DNA of 64,000 bases from Cryptomeria japonica (lineage: Eukaryota > Streptophyta > Pinopsida > Cupressales > Cupressaceae), in contig NC_081415.1 of the NCBI RefSeq assembly GCF_030272615.1, positions 622,851,740 to 622,915,739 on the forward strand, read 5' to 3'. The notes under the pieces were generated by a model, which was not told the DNA's origin, did not search any database, and saw nothing but the letters and a program-made list of their open reading frames with translations. The position numbers and the translations under genes were made by a program. Shown piece after piece: positions 1-9,628 of the stretch (within the stretch, counting starts at the first letter, position 1; each line of letters starts with the position of its first letter).

Positions 1-2
1 TC

Positions 3-554
3 AAGTAGATTCTTAGATATCTGAAGGGAACTATAGATTATGGATTGTGGCATCCATACAATAACGATTTCAATCTCAAAGTATTTACAGATGCAGATTG
101 GGCTGGTAATGTGGACGAACGGAAGAGAACAACCGGTGGTGCATTCTTTCTCGGTGGTAGACTAGTCTCATAGATGAGCAAGAAGAAGAGTTGTATCTCT
201 CAGTCTACAACAAAAGTAGAATATGTAGCAGCATTTATGAACTGCACTCAGATGATTTGGATGAAGTGTGTATTAAGTGGTTTCAAAGTCCATGTATCTG
301 AACCGGTGAGTATATTTTGTGACAACACAAGTGCAATTAATATTTCCAAGAATCTAGTATTACATTCTAGAACCAAGCACTTCAAGATCAAGTATCATTT
401 CTTGAGGGAGAAAGTTCAAAACAAAGAGGTTGTATTGGAACATGTTTCCAGTAAGGAGTAGTTAGTAGATATATTCACCAAGCCTCTACTGAAGGCTACA
501 TTTACCTATTTAAGAGGTGAATTAGGGGTGTTGCCCCTTCAAGAGGTGAACTAA
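3..554 (+). pseudogene. copia RNase H domain (C-terminal end of pol), broken
   Basis: One frame reads through the end of a Ty1/copia pol: the 'RYLKGT' and 'DADWAGN' motifs that begin RNase H, then 'TTKVEYVA', 'IFCDNTSAI', 'HSRTKHFKIKYHFL' and the terminal 'DIFTKPL'. RNase H would degrade the RNA template during element reverse transcription in cytoplasmic virus-like particles. The frame is interrupted at 6-8 (usual Arg), at 171-173 (TAG where relatives have Trp) and at 459-461 (TAG where a sense codon is usual), and ends with TAA at 552-554. No indels were seen, so decay is by substitution. Family call is firm; it cannot be functional. Confidence 0.88.
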
Positions 555-790
555 AGGTATGTACTCCACATCATTCAGGTATTGCATTGTCAAAAATTTT
601 CAGGATTGATGTGTTGAAGGATGCTACTCCTCAAGGGGAGCAGCATAATGGAACATGGATGTTTGTGCCTCAACTTTGGTATTGTTGTCAAAAAGGGAGA
701 AGATGTGAAGTAGAGAATATATCTGCAGTTTTGAAGACATATTATATGGAAGAAGATGTAGAGATATCTTTGTGTATTGCCATCAATGCC

Positions 791-800
791 AAAGGGGGAG
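791..800 (+). promoter_or_regulatory. polypurine tract (plus-strand primer)
   Basis: AAAGGGGGAG immediately precedes the LTR start. The same purine run precedes the LTRs at 48397 and 55543 on the + strand and at 34163 on the - strand. In this class of element it resists RNase H and primes plus-strand DNA. Confidence 0.8.
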
Positions 801-802
801 AT

Positions 803-2261
803 TATTGGCATATGTGTAGAGTTTGATGACATGATAGGATTGTATATTGTCATTGATGTCAATATGCTGAAGTATGATCTGGTATATTGAAGAAAGAAAA
901 CTCACAATGAAACTGGTATGATGGTATGAAGTGAACTGGTATATGCGAAAAGGTGAATCAGTATGTTGGAATGTGAACTAGTATATGCAAAGTTTGTATT
1001 GGGGTTTCATTTGATATGACTACTGGTTGGTAGTCTCAGCTTCAGGGTTTATGGTTGATGCATTCCAAGTTTGTGAGATTCGACCGATGACATCCTGTGA
1101 TGAGTTAGCATTAAAATGAAGATTAGATCGTGTTGCCAGGTCAGCCTTGTGCGCGTGATGGATTTCCTTGAGGATCTTGCATAAATAAGATTGATTCTAT
1201 CTACTTCGGGAATATGCAAAATCTAAGTAAATGGTCAAGAGCGCGTGATGGGTTATCAACTTCCAGAAGTGGCAAAGAACGAATGATGCAGAATGTCTTG
1301 AGATTTGTTCAAGATTGTTTTACCCTATGTAATGTGTTTAAACGGTTAGGATTGGACCGACTGTATTGTTAACCTATATGCTTAGGGTTTTAGGGTTTTG
1401 CCACTGACCTAATTGTTGTCTATAAGGTCGATGATGATTATCATTTGAAGTTGTTGGAAAATGAATGTGTGTGAAGTGATTCTTGCCAGACCGGAGCAGT
1501 GAGTAGAGATATGCAGAGTGTGATTGTAGATGTAAAGGAACTGAAGTGGATCTACCTTGGCATTGAGTGTTGTTATCAGATCAGTGTATTACCTATTTAC
1601 TTGTAACCATTTCAATAGATGGAAAATCCCTTTATCGGGTAGCTTTAACATGATTTTTGTAAATCCTTTAATAGGGTGACTCAAAATCATTGAGTTCTTT
1701 AAATCCTCTAACAAGGTAACCTTTAACAGGGTTTTAACCTCTAACTGGGTATTTACCCATCCCTTAATTGGGTGATCCCTAGCAGGATCGGTTCCTAGAA
1801 GAACCTGTTGTAAAGTCCTTAACCAGACTAGGCTCCTAATAGAGAGGACTTCAAAAGAGTTCAAGAACAACTTGTGGGTATTCATCCCCACCATGGTTTT
1901 TCCTAGTTGGCTTTCCATGTGAAAAATTAGTGTGTTATGTGTGATGCTTTTTCATGTGATGTTTTAGTATTTTCTGTTAAGTGGTAATACAAATTGATCC
2001 AATGGTTATTGTATTTCTGATGTTTTACTTTCTTAAGCATATGGGTGAAGTTGAGATGAGATGTTAGGTTTGAAGATGATCTAGATGAACTAGTTTATGT
2101 CTTTTACAGTCATACTGTGTGTTACCAGTAGTGCCTTGATTTAGATCGGTGATACTATTTACCGGTTAGTGCAGGCTTTATAGTTTAAGTTGTTAAAGAA
2201 GTTTTTGTCTATACTGATTCACCCCCCCTCTTAGTATTTGTTGGGTATTTACTGTTCATCA
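803..2261 (+). repeat. copia 3' LTR (about 1.46 kb)
   Basis: It begins TATTGG (an eroded TGTTGG) just after the polypurine tract and ends TTCATCA at 2261. Near the 3' end it has the C-rich tract and 'TTAGTATTTG' text seen before the end of the 58209-59653 LTR. The right part holds a series of CCC...GGG mini-palindromes (1621-1870), then the 'CACCATGGTTTTTCC' block that all copia LTRs here share in some form. No PBS follows, so this is a 3' LTR. The short ORFs inside it, including 1589-1918 on the - strand, are incidental. Confidence 0.82.
1621..1870 (+). repeat. array of short CC(Y)...GGG palindromic units inside the LTR
   Basis: The stretch repeats, at irregular 15-30 bp intervals, units such as CCCTTTATCGGG, CCTTTAATAGGG, CCTCTAACAAGG, CCTTTAACAGGG, CCTCTAACTGGG and CCCTTAATTGGG. 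Each can form a 2-3 bp C/G stem with a 5-6 nt loop. A diverged version lies at the same place in the LTR at 58209-59653. Confidence 0.7.
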
Positions 2262-3643
2262 TTATTCACCAGAATAAGCAAATGGGGATTCAAAGCTGTT
2301 TGAGTCCTGGTAATGGGTCCGTGACTCATAAACTAGTTTAATCTTAATCAAAATTTGGCTCCCATTGGGCATGCCAGAAAAAGAACTGTTGACTCTTAAT
2401 TTTACCTTAAACTTGAATAAACTTATGGGAAATTCAATGATGGGATGCCTATTGTGCAAAACACACTGAATGACCTACGAGTTTGAGAAGCCGACTCTTC
2501 ATATAATTGGGGGAGAAAAGGGGAAAGGAGAAACTTCAAAGAAAATGATGTACACTACTTTGGCGATACTTCAGAGTATTTCAGAAAAGTATTAATAGCA
2601 TATAAAACCCAAGTATCTGAATTTGTCCTTCTCAAGCAACTAGAAGGGTTTTTGGCCTCTAAAAACAAGGTGTTTAGTAAGGATTTCTGTTAAGCATTAC
2701 TCCTTGATGTCACGCAAGCGTGATTGAGACATTAAGCCCATCAAGATACCAAACAAATGTAGTCGCGCAAGCACGATTTAGACCAAGAGGCCCTACTTAG
2801 ATGTTGATATGAGAAAGAGTCCAAGGGTCATCACTTCCCAAGTAACTGCAATTCCCACGTAATACTTCCTTCAAAGCTTTCGCTCATCGGGTATTTTTTT
2901 ATAGTGAGTTAGAATGCCAAGGAATTCTAGCCGTACTCACTTTGGGTCGTTCCCTTCTCACGATTATCACTTGCTTGCAAAAGCAAAGTGGTCGGGAAGG
3001 CAGGCCCTCTAAAGGAGACAAACAATCAAAGACATGAGTATGGTATCGAAGATCTGGAATTCTGATCACCCTAAGAAGGATGAGAGAATACTCTCCTACT
3101 CCAATGTTACACTCAACAATCAAAGCACAAACACATTCATTCCAACCTATTTAAAAATTACTAAGTGCCTAATTAAAAAACACAAACACAAAGTTTGGTT
3201 GTTTCTCCAAGGCAACCTGCAAAAAATTGAGTTAGAAGTTTGATTTGTTGTCTTTGGCTATCGATTCTGCATAACACATGTTAGTAGTTTGATTCATTGT
3301 CTTTACCATGTGTATGCCAAGATTCTGCACAGATAATTAGTACCAAAATCCAAAGTACAGAAAACAGAATGCAAAAACTAAACAAATTTCAAATAAAACA
3401 CTGCATTTTTACCCCTGTTCTGGACTTTACACAGGCGCAGAACCCATGACACAGGCGCAGAATGTAGGACACAAGCACAGAATGTCTTCAACATAGGCGC
3501 AGAATGCTCAACACAGGCGCAGGATGCAGGACACAGGCGTAGAAGTCTCCAGAAAACCCTGCACGACCCTGTTTCTAGGTTTTTTGGCCTGCAAATCAAC
3601 TTGAGAGCACTCAAAACACCATAAAGAGGTTAGAAGGTTAGTG
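2262..3643 (-). other. gypsy element G: 5' leader, truncated
   Basis: This stretch lies downstream (on the - strand) of the PBS at 3644-3661, so it is the untranslated leader of a gypsy element whose body is lost to the left. Short stretches look like the leader of gypsy E at 26630-26830, such as a GGCAGGCCTCTC-like string near 3000. A 20-bp minisatellite occupies 3427-3545. The small ORFs (2262-2459, 2899-3123, 3034-3243, 3378-3614) show no recognisable domain and I do not regard them as genes. The left edge coincides with the end of the copia LTR at 2261. Confidence 0.6.
3427..3545 (-). repeat. 20-bp minisatellite with ACACAGGCGCAG core
   Basis: About six imperfect copies of a roughly 20-bp unit, core ACACAGGCGCAGAATG, lie about 100 bp downstream of the PBS in the gypsy G leader. 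The same core occurs at 5788-5912 on the other side of the LTR. Confidence 0.85.
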
Positions 3644-3661
3644 TTCACGTCGGGTTCACCA
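3644..3661 (-). promoter_or_regulatory. gypsy primer binding site (element G)
   Basis: Read on the - strand, TGGTGAACCCGACGTGAA lies just inside the LTR end. The first 12 bases are identical to the PBS of gypsy E at 27742-27759. It starts with TGG, as expected for pairing to a tRNA CCA end. I do not assign the tRNA. Confidence 0.75.
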
Positions 3662-3666
3662 ATTAA

Positions 3667-5225
3667 TGTATGTTAGGAAATAGGAAATCATCACAAAAAA
3701 TTCAAAACATAACAGCTCAATCACAAATGCATTCATTGCAATGAATCTATCCTAAGACACACTCAATAGAGACATGAAACAAAAGCATTCAAAAGCAAAG
3801 ATTATGCAAACCATAGGCAAGATTTGAATGCTCCTTCATGCGGCTCCATTGTTCTTCTTTCCTCTCCAAATAGTTGTGGATCTCACCTACAAGTGCACAC
3901 ACAATTGAAAGCAAGTAGACGGGATTTTTGATCAAGAGTACTAGAAGCATAAATTCGATAGTCTGATTACCAATTATTAGGGGATTATTGAAGAAATTCA
4001 TCCAATTTATAGACAAATTGGAGAGATGAACAAATTAGCATGATAGTGATTCGAATGGAAATTCAAATCAAGAATAGCAAAATTATGACATGTCTATGAC
4101 AAATTGCTATGCAAGGATTTATGACAATTTATGACAATTTCTATGTCAAGAATTTATGACAATTTATGACAAATTTCTATGTCAAGAATTGATTAATTGT
4201 CAATTATGACAAATTATGACAAATTTCTATGTCATTCCCATGAATTTAGGAGAGAAATAGGAGGAAATTGAAATTAAGAATTAAGAAATTAGAAAAATTA
4301 GAAAATAGGAGGAATTAGGAAAATTAGGAATTGATAAATGATGAAATTAGGAATTAGGTAAATTAATTAATAATCTTTCATTTATTAATTAATTCACAAA
4401 GAGGAATAATTAGCCAATTAAATGAATATTTAATTGTCACAAGAAGACTTAGGATAAATAAATAATTTATTAATCCTAGAGGAAGAAATGACACACAAGG
4501 TTAAATGATTAAATCATGAAACCCTAGAAGATGAATTAGCAATGCGAGAATGACAATTAGGTCTTGATTGAAGATAATTGATTCGATCATGATTTTGATT
4601 AAATGATTTGATTGATAAATATGCCAATTGACGAGGAACAATGACAAATTGATCCAAATTGACATAATTGAGACAGACAACGATCGATGACAAATCAATC
4701 GCAAAATGACAAGATTGACAAGAGGACAAGGATCTATGACAAAATAGATTGCAAGATGACAAGATTGAAAAATGAACACGATCAATGACAAGATCGAACA
4801 TGACAACGACCGATGACAAATCGATCGCAAAACAACAAGATTGAAAATGATAAAGATTGATGACAAATCGATAAGATTGATAAGAGGACAACGATCAATG
4901 ACAAATCAATCGCAAATCGACAAGATTGATAAGAGGACAAAACCCTAATTAGGATTGATGATGTCCAAAATGATGACAAATTAGCACGCATATTGATGCG
5001 ATAAGATAAAATCGATCAAAATCATGATTGGATAGTGTTGTCGACAAGACCAAATTCGAAAGCGAGACAAATGAAGAATGTAGAAGAATGACTCGATGTT
5101 CACAAATGATAAAAACCAAGTGCGTGACATAGGAGAAATGTTAATGCGACGTAAAAACCTAAAATGAGGCAATGCACAAATGTTAAAGTACAATTCCGCA
5201 AGCGTTGACCATTTTTAGGTGTACA
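3667..5225 (-). repeat. gypsy LTR shared by tandem elements F and G (about 1.56 kb)
   Basis: On the - strand it begins TGTACACC at 5225, directly after a PPT, and ends ...ATACA at 3667, five bases before a PBS. An LTR with a PPT on one side and a PBS on the other is both the 3' LTR of F (right) and the 5' LTR of G (left). It is AT-rich. The left half has tandem 'TATGACAAATTTCTATGTCA' units (about 4080-4230). The right half has an irregular GACAA-rich repeat (4540-4990). The overlapping - strand ORFs at 4501-5630 arise from these repeats and are not considered genes. Confidence 0.78.
4540..4990. repeat. GACAA/GATTGA-rich imperfect tandem repeat within the gypsy LTR
   Basis: The text cycles through variants of 'ATGACAAGATTGACAAGAGG' and 'CGATCGATGACAAATC' with irregular period (about 25-45 bp). 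It explains the overlapping Ser/Ile/Leu-rich - strand ORFs in this stretch. Confidence 0.7.
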
Positions 5226-5244
5226 TTTTGCCCCTCTTTGAGAC
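5226..5244 (-). promoter_or_regulatory. gypsy F polypurine tract
   Basis: On the - strand the purine-rich GTCTCAAAGAGGGGCAAAA ends where the LTR begins. It is almost identical to the PPT of gypsy E at 15254-15271, which supports both LTR starts. Confidence 0.82.
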
Positions 5245-6074
5245 AATGTGATTTTAAGCGTTGTTTCAAAGAACAATAATGAAAATGCCTCAGACGCTGA
5301 CAATGACATATAAAAATGCCGCAGACAATAACAATGACATATGCATGCCCCCTCGAGGAATTGGCCGGAAACATGCAAAAAAGAGGCCAATTGATCAATA
5401 AAAATGATAGGAGCGAATGGACTGACAATCGGAGATCGGATGCACGAAGGACAAGCAATTGAAGACACAAAAGACCATGACCAACATAAGAGGAAGAGGG
5501 TGCACATCCATCGATGCACTGACAAAGAGCTATAAATGAGACCAAGAGGTTGAAAATGGCTCATTTGTACTAAACAAAGAGGAGAATTTGTTGATTTGGA
5601 CAAGGACAGCTGCAGAGAGATGGTGAACATTCCAATGGCGGATCACCTCAGGGAACGTGTACACACATTCAGACGACCGGACGACGCAGGAGCAGCGTTA
5701 TGGATCTCAAATACCCATGTTTTCAATTTCATGACTTGTGATTGCTTGCGGGACATTGCGGGGCCCACAGGGGATGTCGAAAAGGACTCCTGCGCTTGTG
5801 TAGGGCGAATCCTGCGCTTGTGTAGGGTCTTCTATGCTTGTGTAGGGAGACACAGGCGCAGGTTACCTGACACAGGCGCAGGTTACCTCACACAGGCACA
5901 ATTGTGCAATGCAAACCCTAATTTTGGTCAAAATGACATGCAAATGATCCGGAAAAGGGGGATAAGGGTAGGATAGGTCAGATGAGATGAAAAACACCCT
6001 GATTAGACATGAAAATGAGGAAATGCAACCCGTAGGAGCAAACCTTGAAACTGACAAAATTTGCCCCAATTGTG
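5245..6074. other. non-coding part of gypsy F between PPT and PMD gene
   Basis: The right side of the PPT matches gypsy E in short stretches, for instance both have ATGCCCCCTC about 110 bp in. A + strand ORF at 5596-5976 begins plausibly but its second half is the translation of the 5788-5912 minisatellite. I see no domain in its first 60 residues, so I leave it as untranslated or an unrecognised upstream exon of the PMD gene. Confidence 0.5.
5788..5912. repeat. inverted minisatellite: TGCGCTTGTGT units followed by ACACAGGCGCA units
   Basis: Three copies of 'CCTGCGCTTGTGTAGGG' are followed by two and a half of 'ACACAGGCGCAGGTTACCTG'. The first series is nearly the reverse complement of the second, so the block can fold on itself. 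The core is shared with the leader minisatellite at 3427-3545. Confidence 0.85.
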
Positions 6075-7826
6075 ATGCAGAGTCGACAGTATCCGTTGAT
6101 CACATGGGAAAACCGACCAGATTGCTTTATGCTACGACATAGACTCAGGAGCACAGAGAGAGATACCTTAGCAGGACATGGGATATACTATGTCACATTC
6201 ATGCCTGAGATTAGGGAAAACATAGGACTGCTGACTGCATTGGCAGAGCGATGGCATTCAGAGACTTCCTCCTTCCATCTGGCGATTGGAGAGGCGACGT
6301 TAACACTGGAGGATGTATGGTGTATCCTCCGCATTTCGATTCATGGAGAGATGATAGAGTATGACGTAGTGACAGGGAGAGATGCATTGTGCAGATTGTT
6401 TGAGTGCGACACAGATGATCTGGATATCGTTGAGAGGGAGATTGGCTAGGAGACTATGGCATCAGAGTATGATCGACGATACGTGGTGATAGCATGCCTA
6501 CTAGTAGGAGACAGATGAGGACATGGATTCCCTATTGGATGGGGAAGAGTGCTAGAGTGGATGGCGACAGAGGGGACAGTGTACGCATGGGGACCATGTG
6601 TACTGGCTATGCTCTATTTTCAGCTGCATCAGATAGCATATCAGGGAGTGCAGACATTGAGCTGTGGAGTCACATTGCTACAGGTATGGGCATTTGAGCA
6701 CATAGCCATATGTTGACCGATCACAGATAGACAGGTAGTACCACACCAACCATATGTTTATTGCTATGGGGGAGCATTGAGACAGGGTCCTTTTGGATAT
6801 ATATTGTACTGGCGACACGAGCTAGACAGACTGAGAGAGTTCATATGGAGGCCATATCGTGATTGTTCGGGATGGTCAGATGACAGTGAGGAGTTACCAT
6901 ATTGTAGACAGGAGAGGTACCTGATTGGGCGACCAGTGAATCGTCAGAGAGTAATTGAGTTGTACCTACTAGAGAGAGTCAGACGACAGTTTGGAGAGAG
7001 GCAGGATGTACCCAGGAGGACTGCACAATTTGCTCGATCTCATAGAGAGACGAGTCAGTGGGGGAGTATGATTCAGCCACACACAACACATGCAGACTTC
7101 TCATAGCTACAACAGAGACAGTGGGATTGGAGATCAGATGTGGCAGATGTCGGGATGACAGATGAGTATGAGAGATGGTTTGCACGACGACGGCCAGTGC
7201 CATTGACAGATCCGGATATTCCTGTACCGAGGCGACAGGAGGACTTCCCACTCATAAGAGAGGAGGAGGGAGATGATGAGGATGAGGAGGAGGAGGACGG
7301 TGATGAGGATGGGGATGAGGATGGGGAGCAAGAGGCATTACAAGACATACCCATAGAGCTAGAGACAGCTGGGACAGAGGAGATGGAGATATTCAGGGCT
7401 ACCATAGCGAGTCAGCAGGATCACATTGAGACTTTAGAGAGAGAGCATGATCAGTTCAGAGTGGAGATAGCTAGACTCACAGCGGCTCAAGATGTAGCAA
7501 TTGCTCAGGCACAGCGAGAGGAATAGAGAGTCACTGAGTATATTGGGTCGATTCGGTATTCCAGTGTATGGGAGCTAGGATAGATGCTGGTAGAGACCGG
7601 AGAGGAGATACGCCATTGGAGGTCACTATATGAGAGTGCAATTCCACCAGAGTAGAGAGCTCTGTCATATCGGGCACGATCGAGGACAGAGAGCAGGGCA
7701 CGCTCTCGGAGGTCATTGAGCAGCATGGGGGTGAGTGGACCAATGAGACCACCACAACCAAGACCAGGAGGGACATCATCCGCAAGACCTTGTAAGGATG
7801 AGGAGGACCGAGGGAGCACCCAGTGA
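6075..7826 (+). pseudogene. plant mobile domain (PMD / MAIN-like) protein gene, antisense within gypsy F
   Basis: A single + strand frame runs from about 6045 to the TGA at 7824-7826, with in-frame stops at 6447, 6513, 6711, 7104, 7524 and two later ones but no frameshift needed. The N-terminal half carries PMD signatures: 'LLTALAERWHSETSSFHL', 'GEATLTLEDVWCILRISIHG', 'YAWGPCVLAMLYFQLH', 'LLQVWAFEH' and later 'FIWRPY' and 'VIELYLLERVRRQFG'. The C-terminal half has an acidic run (7270-7330), a probable coiled coil (7385-7523) and an Arg/Ser-rich tail. PMD proteins include Arabidopsis MAIN/MAIL1, linked to silencing and genome stability; related domains are known inside plant transposons. It lies opposite to gypsy F, between integrase and PPT. 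ATG at 6075 is the best start I see; the true start is uncertain. Confidence 0.82.
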
Positions 7827-8924
7827 TAGAGGCACGTGCTCCTTAGACAGATAGTAGACATTATTTAGTTTGACATTTTGTAGTTAGTCTGCGGGCCATA
7901 CTTAGGACAGACAGTCCAATTTTGTACTCTGATATTATTGTGACATATGATATGATATGCATCGATATGATGGGATGCAATATGTTATGACTGATGTTAT
8001 TTTTCCATGTATGGATGGCTCATACATTGTTTATGTACCTTTGTGGAATATGTATGGATATGTATATATATATATTTTTTTGCTTATGCATTTTTGGATG
8101 CATTTATAATATGAAATGGATAAAATGCTTGATATGGTGCAAATGTAATGCAAATGTACTAACCAAATGGATGCAGGATGCAGCATATGTGTGCGGGGAA
8201 ATCGGAGCACTAAACTGAACTGACTATCCGAATTGATGGAAGAAATGTTAGTAAGAAAAAAAAATGAGACAGAAGACAGTTAAAGATGAAGAAAACTTGC
8301 TTTCAGTAATGCACTTTGTAGGTGAGAACCTTTATTTTTATGTAGCAAAATGGATGCGTAGCATCATGGCATTGAAGGCCAGGGCTGAAATGCAACCCTT
8401 TTTGCAAAAGATAGACACATCGCAGACAAACAACAATCACAATCAAGAAAAAGGACCATGATCCATCCCGGTCACTCTAAATCACTCAGTGACATCATCG
8501 AGCAACATAGGAACATGATCGAAGCCAAAGATAAACCAATAAAAAGATAAGATGCACAAATTCCAACAAATCAAACAAACATCTAGATCTTCATTGTCAA
8601 AAGTTGAAAGTGCGGATAGGACGATCATGTTGTCTGGTTTCAGGACATGTGGTACCCCATCTAAGATAGGACACAGTCTAGTTTCGAGTATATCACACCC
8701 TATATAAGGCCCATGATAGTAGAGACAAGGACAAATGATTTTGATGGTAACGTTCGATTGATAAGACAATTGTGATCAGTTTGAATATCTGGTTTAATTG
8801 AAAAGGTTCATCTGTTAACGCATGATGTCATTAAAGCACAGTGTGCGATTGCGTGTTGTTGGATGTATGCTCAGTGATTTGTCTATGCACAAAAAGAGAT
8901 CCTTTATTGCAAAATGCGTGTTTT

Positions 8925-9165
8925 TGGATTTTAATGTTTTTGAAATGTTTTTGTTCATTTTTTCAGGACTTTTTATGATTTTTTAGGGATTTTCATTTTT
9001 TCAATTTTTAGATACTTTTTTAAGGACTTTTTTCAAATTTTTAATGATTTTTTCAGGACATTTTGCAATTTTTATGATCTTTTTCAGGACTTTATTTGAT
9101 TTTTTTAAGAGATTTTTTTAGGACATTTTTCAATTTTTTTGAATTTTTTCAAGACATTTTTAAAT
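8925..9165 (+). repeat. T-rich tract with recurring TTTTTCAGGAC
   Basis: Long T runs are punctuated by TTTTTCAGGAC or near copies about five times. The units resemble plant 3' splice-acceptor sequence on the + strand, the strand of the PMD gene. Confidence 0.7.
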
Positions 9166-9410
9166 GCAAAAGTTCCAGTGATCGATCATGACAAGGGAAC
9201 GCACCCAATGTGCATCGGAAAGACATACATAGACCAAGACCAAAACATATGGACAAAGAATCGGGGTATGTAGGACAATGATGTCGACCAATAACGAGCC
9301 TGAAATAGGACATCGGGTCAAGACAAAGATAGACATGAGGAACCGGCCGAGAAAAAGCATAGCTTAAAGGTCATGATAGATGACGGAGCAACGATCTCAT
9401 TTTACACATG

Positions 9411-9472
9411 GCGCCTGTTTGCCAGGTTTTCACCAAGGTACTTGCCCCAAGCGCCTGTTTGCTAGGTTTTCA
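9411..9472. repeat. duplicated GCGCCTGTTTGCCAGGTTTTCAC motif downstream of integrase
   Basis: Two copies of the GCGCCTGTTTGC(C/T)AGG text lie about 160-220 bp beyond the integrase stop. Gypsy E has the same motif at 17518-17566, about 135 bp beyond its integrase stop. A non-coding block kept in both diverged elements suggests a cis-acting function. Confidence 0.7.
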
Positions 9473-9628
9473 CTAGAGGGCGAATCATTTTTCTTTGCTC
9501 TCTTTTTTTTTTTTGCTCTTTTTCTCTTTTTTCATTTTTTTTGTATTTTTCATTTTTTTTGTATTTTACATTTTTTTCATTTTTTTGTATTTTTTCAGGA
9601 TCATATTTGAAGAAGTACTGATAGAAAA

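Larger units (their letters stand above)
1..2261 (+). mobile_element. 3' end of a Ty1/copia retrotransposon (RNase H remnant + 3' LTR)
   Basis: The window opens inside the reverse transcriptase/RNase H end of a copia polyprotein. After the coding end at about 554 come a non-coding spacer, a polypurine tract at 791-800 and an LTR at 803-2261. The LTR resembles the 5' LTR at 58209-59653 in internal motifs but is clearly diverged from it, so this is a relative of element H and not its other end. The 5' part lies outside the window, so no target duplication can be tested. It abuts gypsy leader sequence at 2262, suggesting insertion into that older gypsy copy. Confidence 0.85.
7827..9628. other. 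non-coding 3' region between PMD gene and gypsy integrase stop
   Basis: No credible gene. It holds an ATG/ATA-rich stretch near 7930-7990 that resembles 16240-16320 in gypsy E, long T-rich tracts (8925-9165 and 9491-9602) and a duplicated conserved motif at 9411-9472. The small ORFs at 7994-8218, 8264-8461, 8482-8769, 9160-9360 and 9380-9704 show no recognisable features. Confidence 0.6.

Noticed and set aside
4501-5630. Overlapping - strand ORFs of 69-176 codons
   Set aside because: They come from the GACAA repeat and LTR/PPT sequence in several frames at once; no domain.
5596-5976. A 126-codon + strand ORF upstream of the PMD gene
   Set aside because: Its second half is the translated minisatellite and the first half has no recognisable domain. 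Not enough to call a gene, though an upstream exon cannot be excluded.
7073-7405. Ser-rich - strand ORF
   Set aside because: Mirror of the Asp/Glu-rich run of the PMD frame on the + strand.
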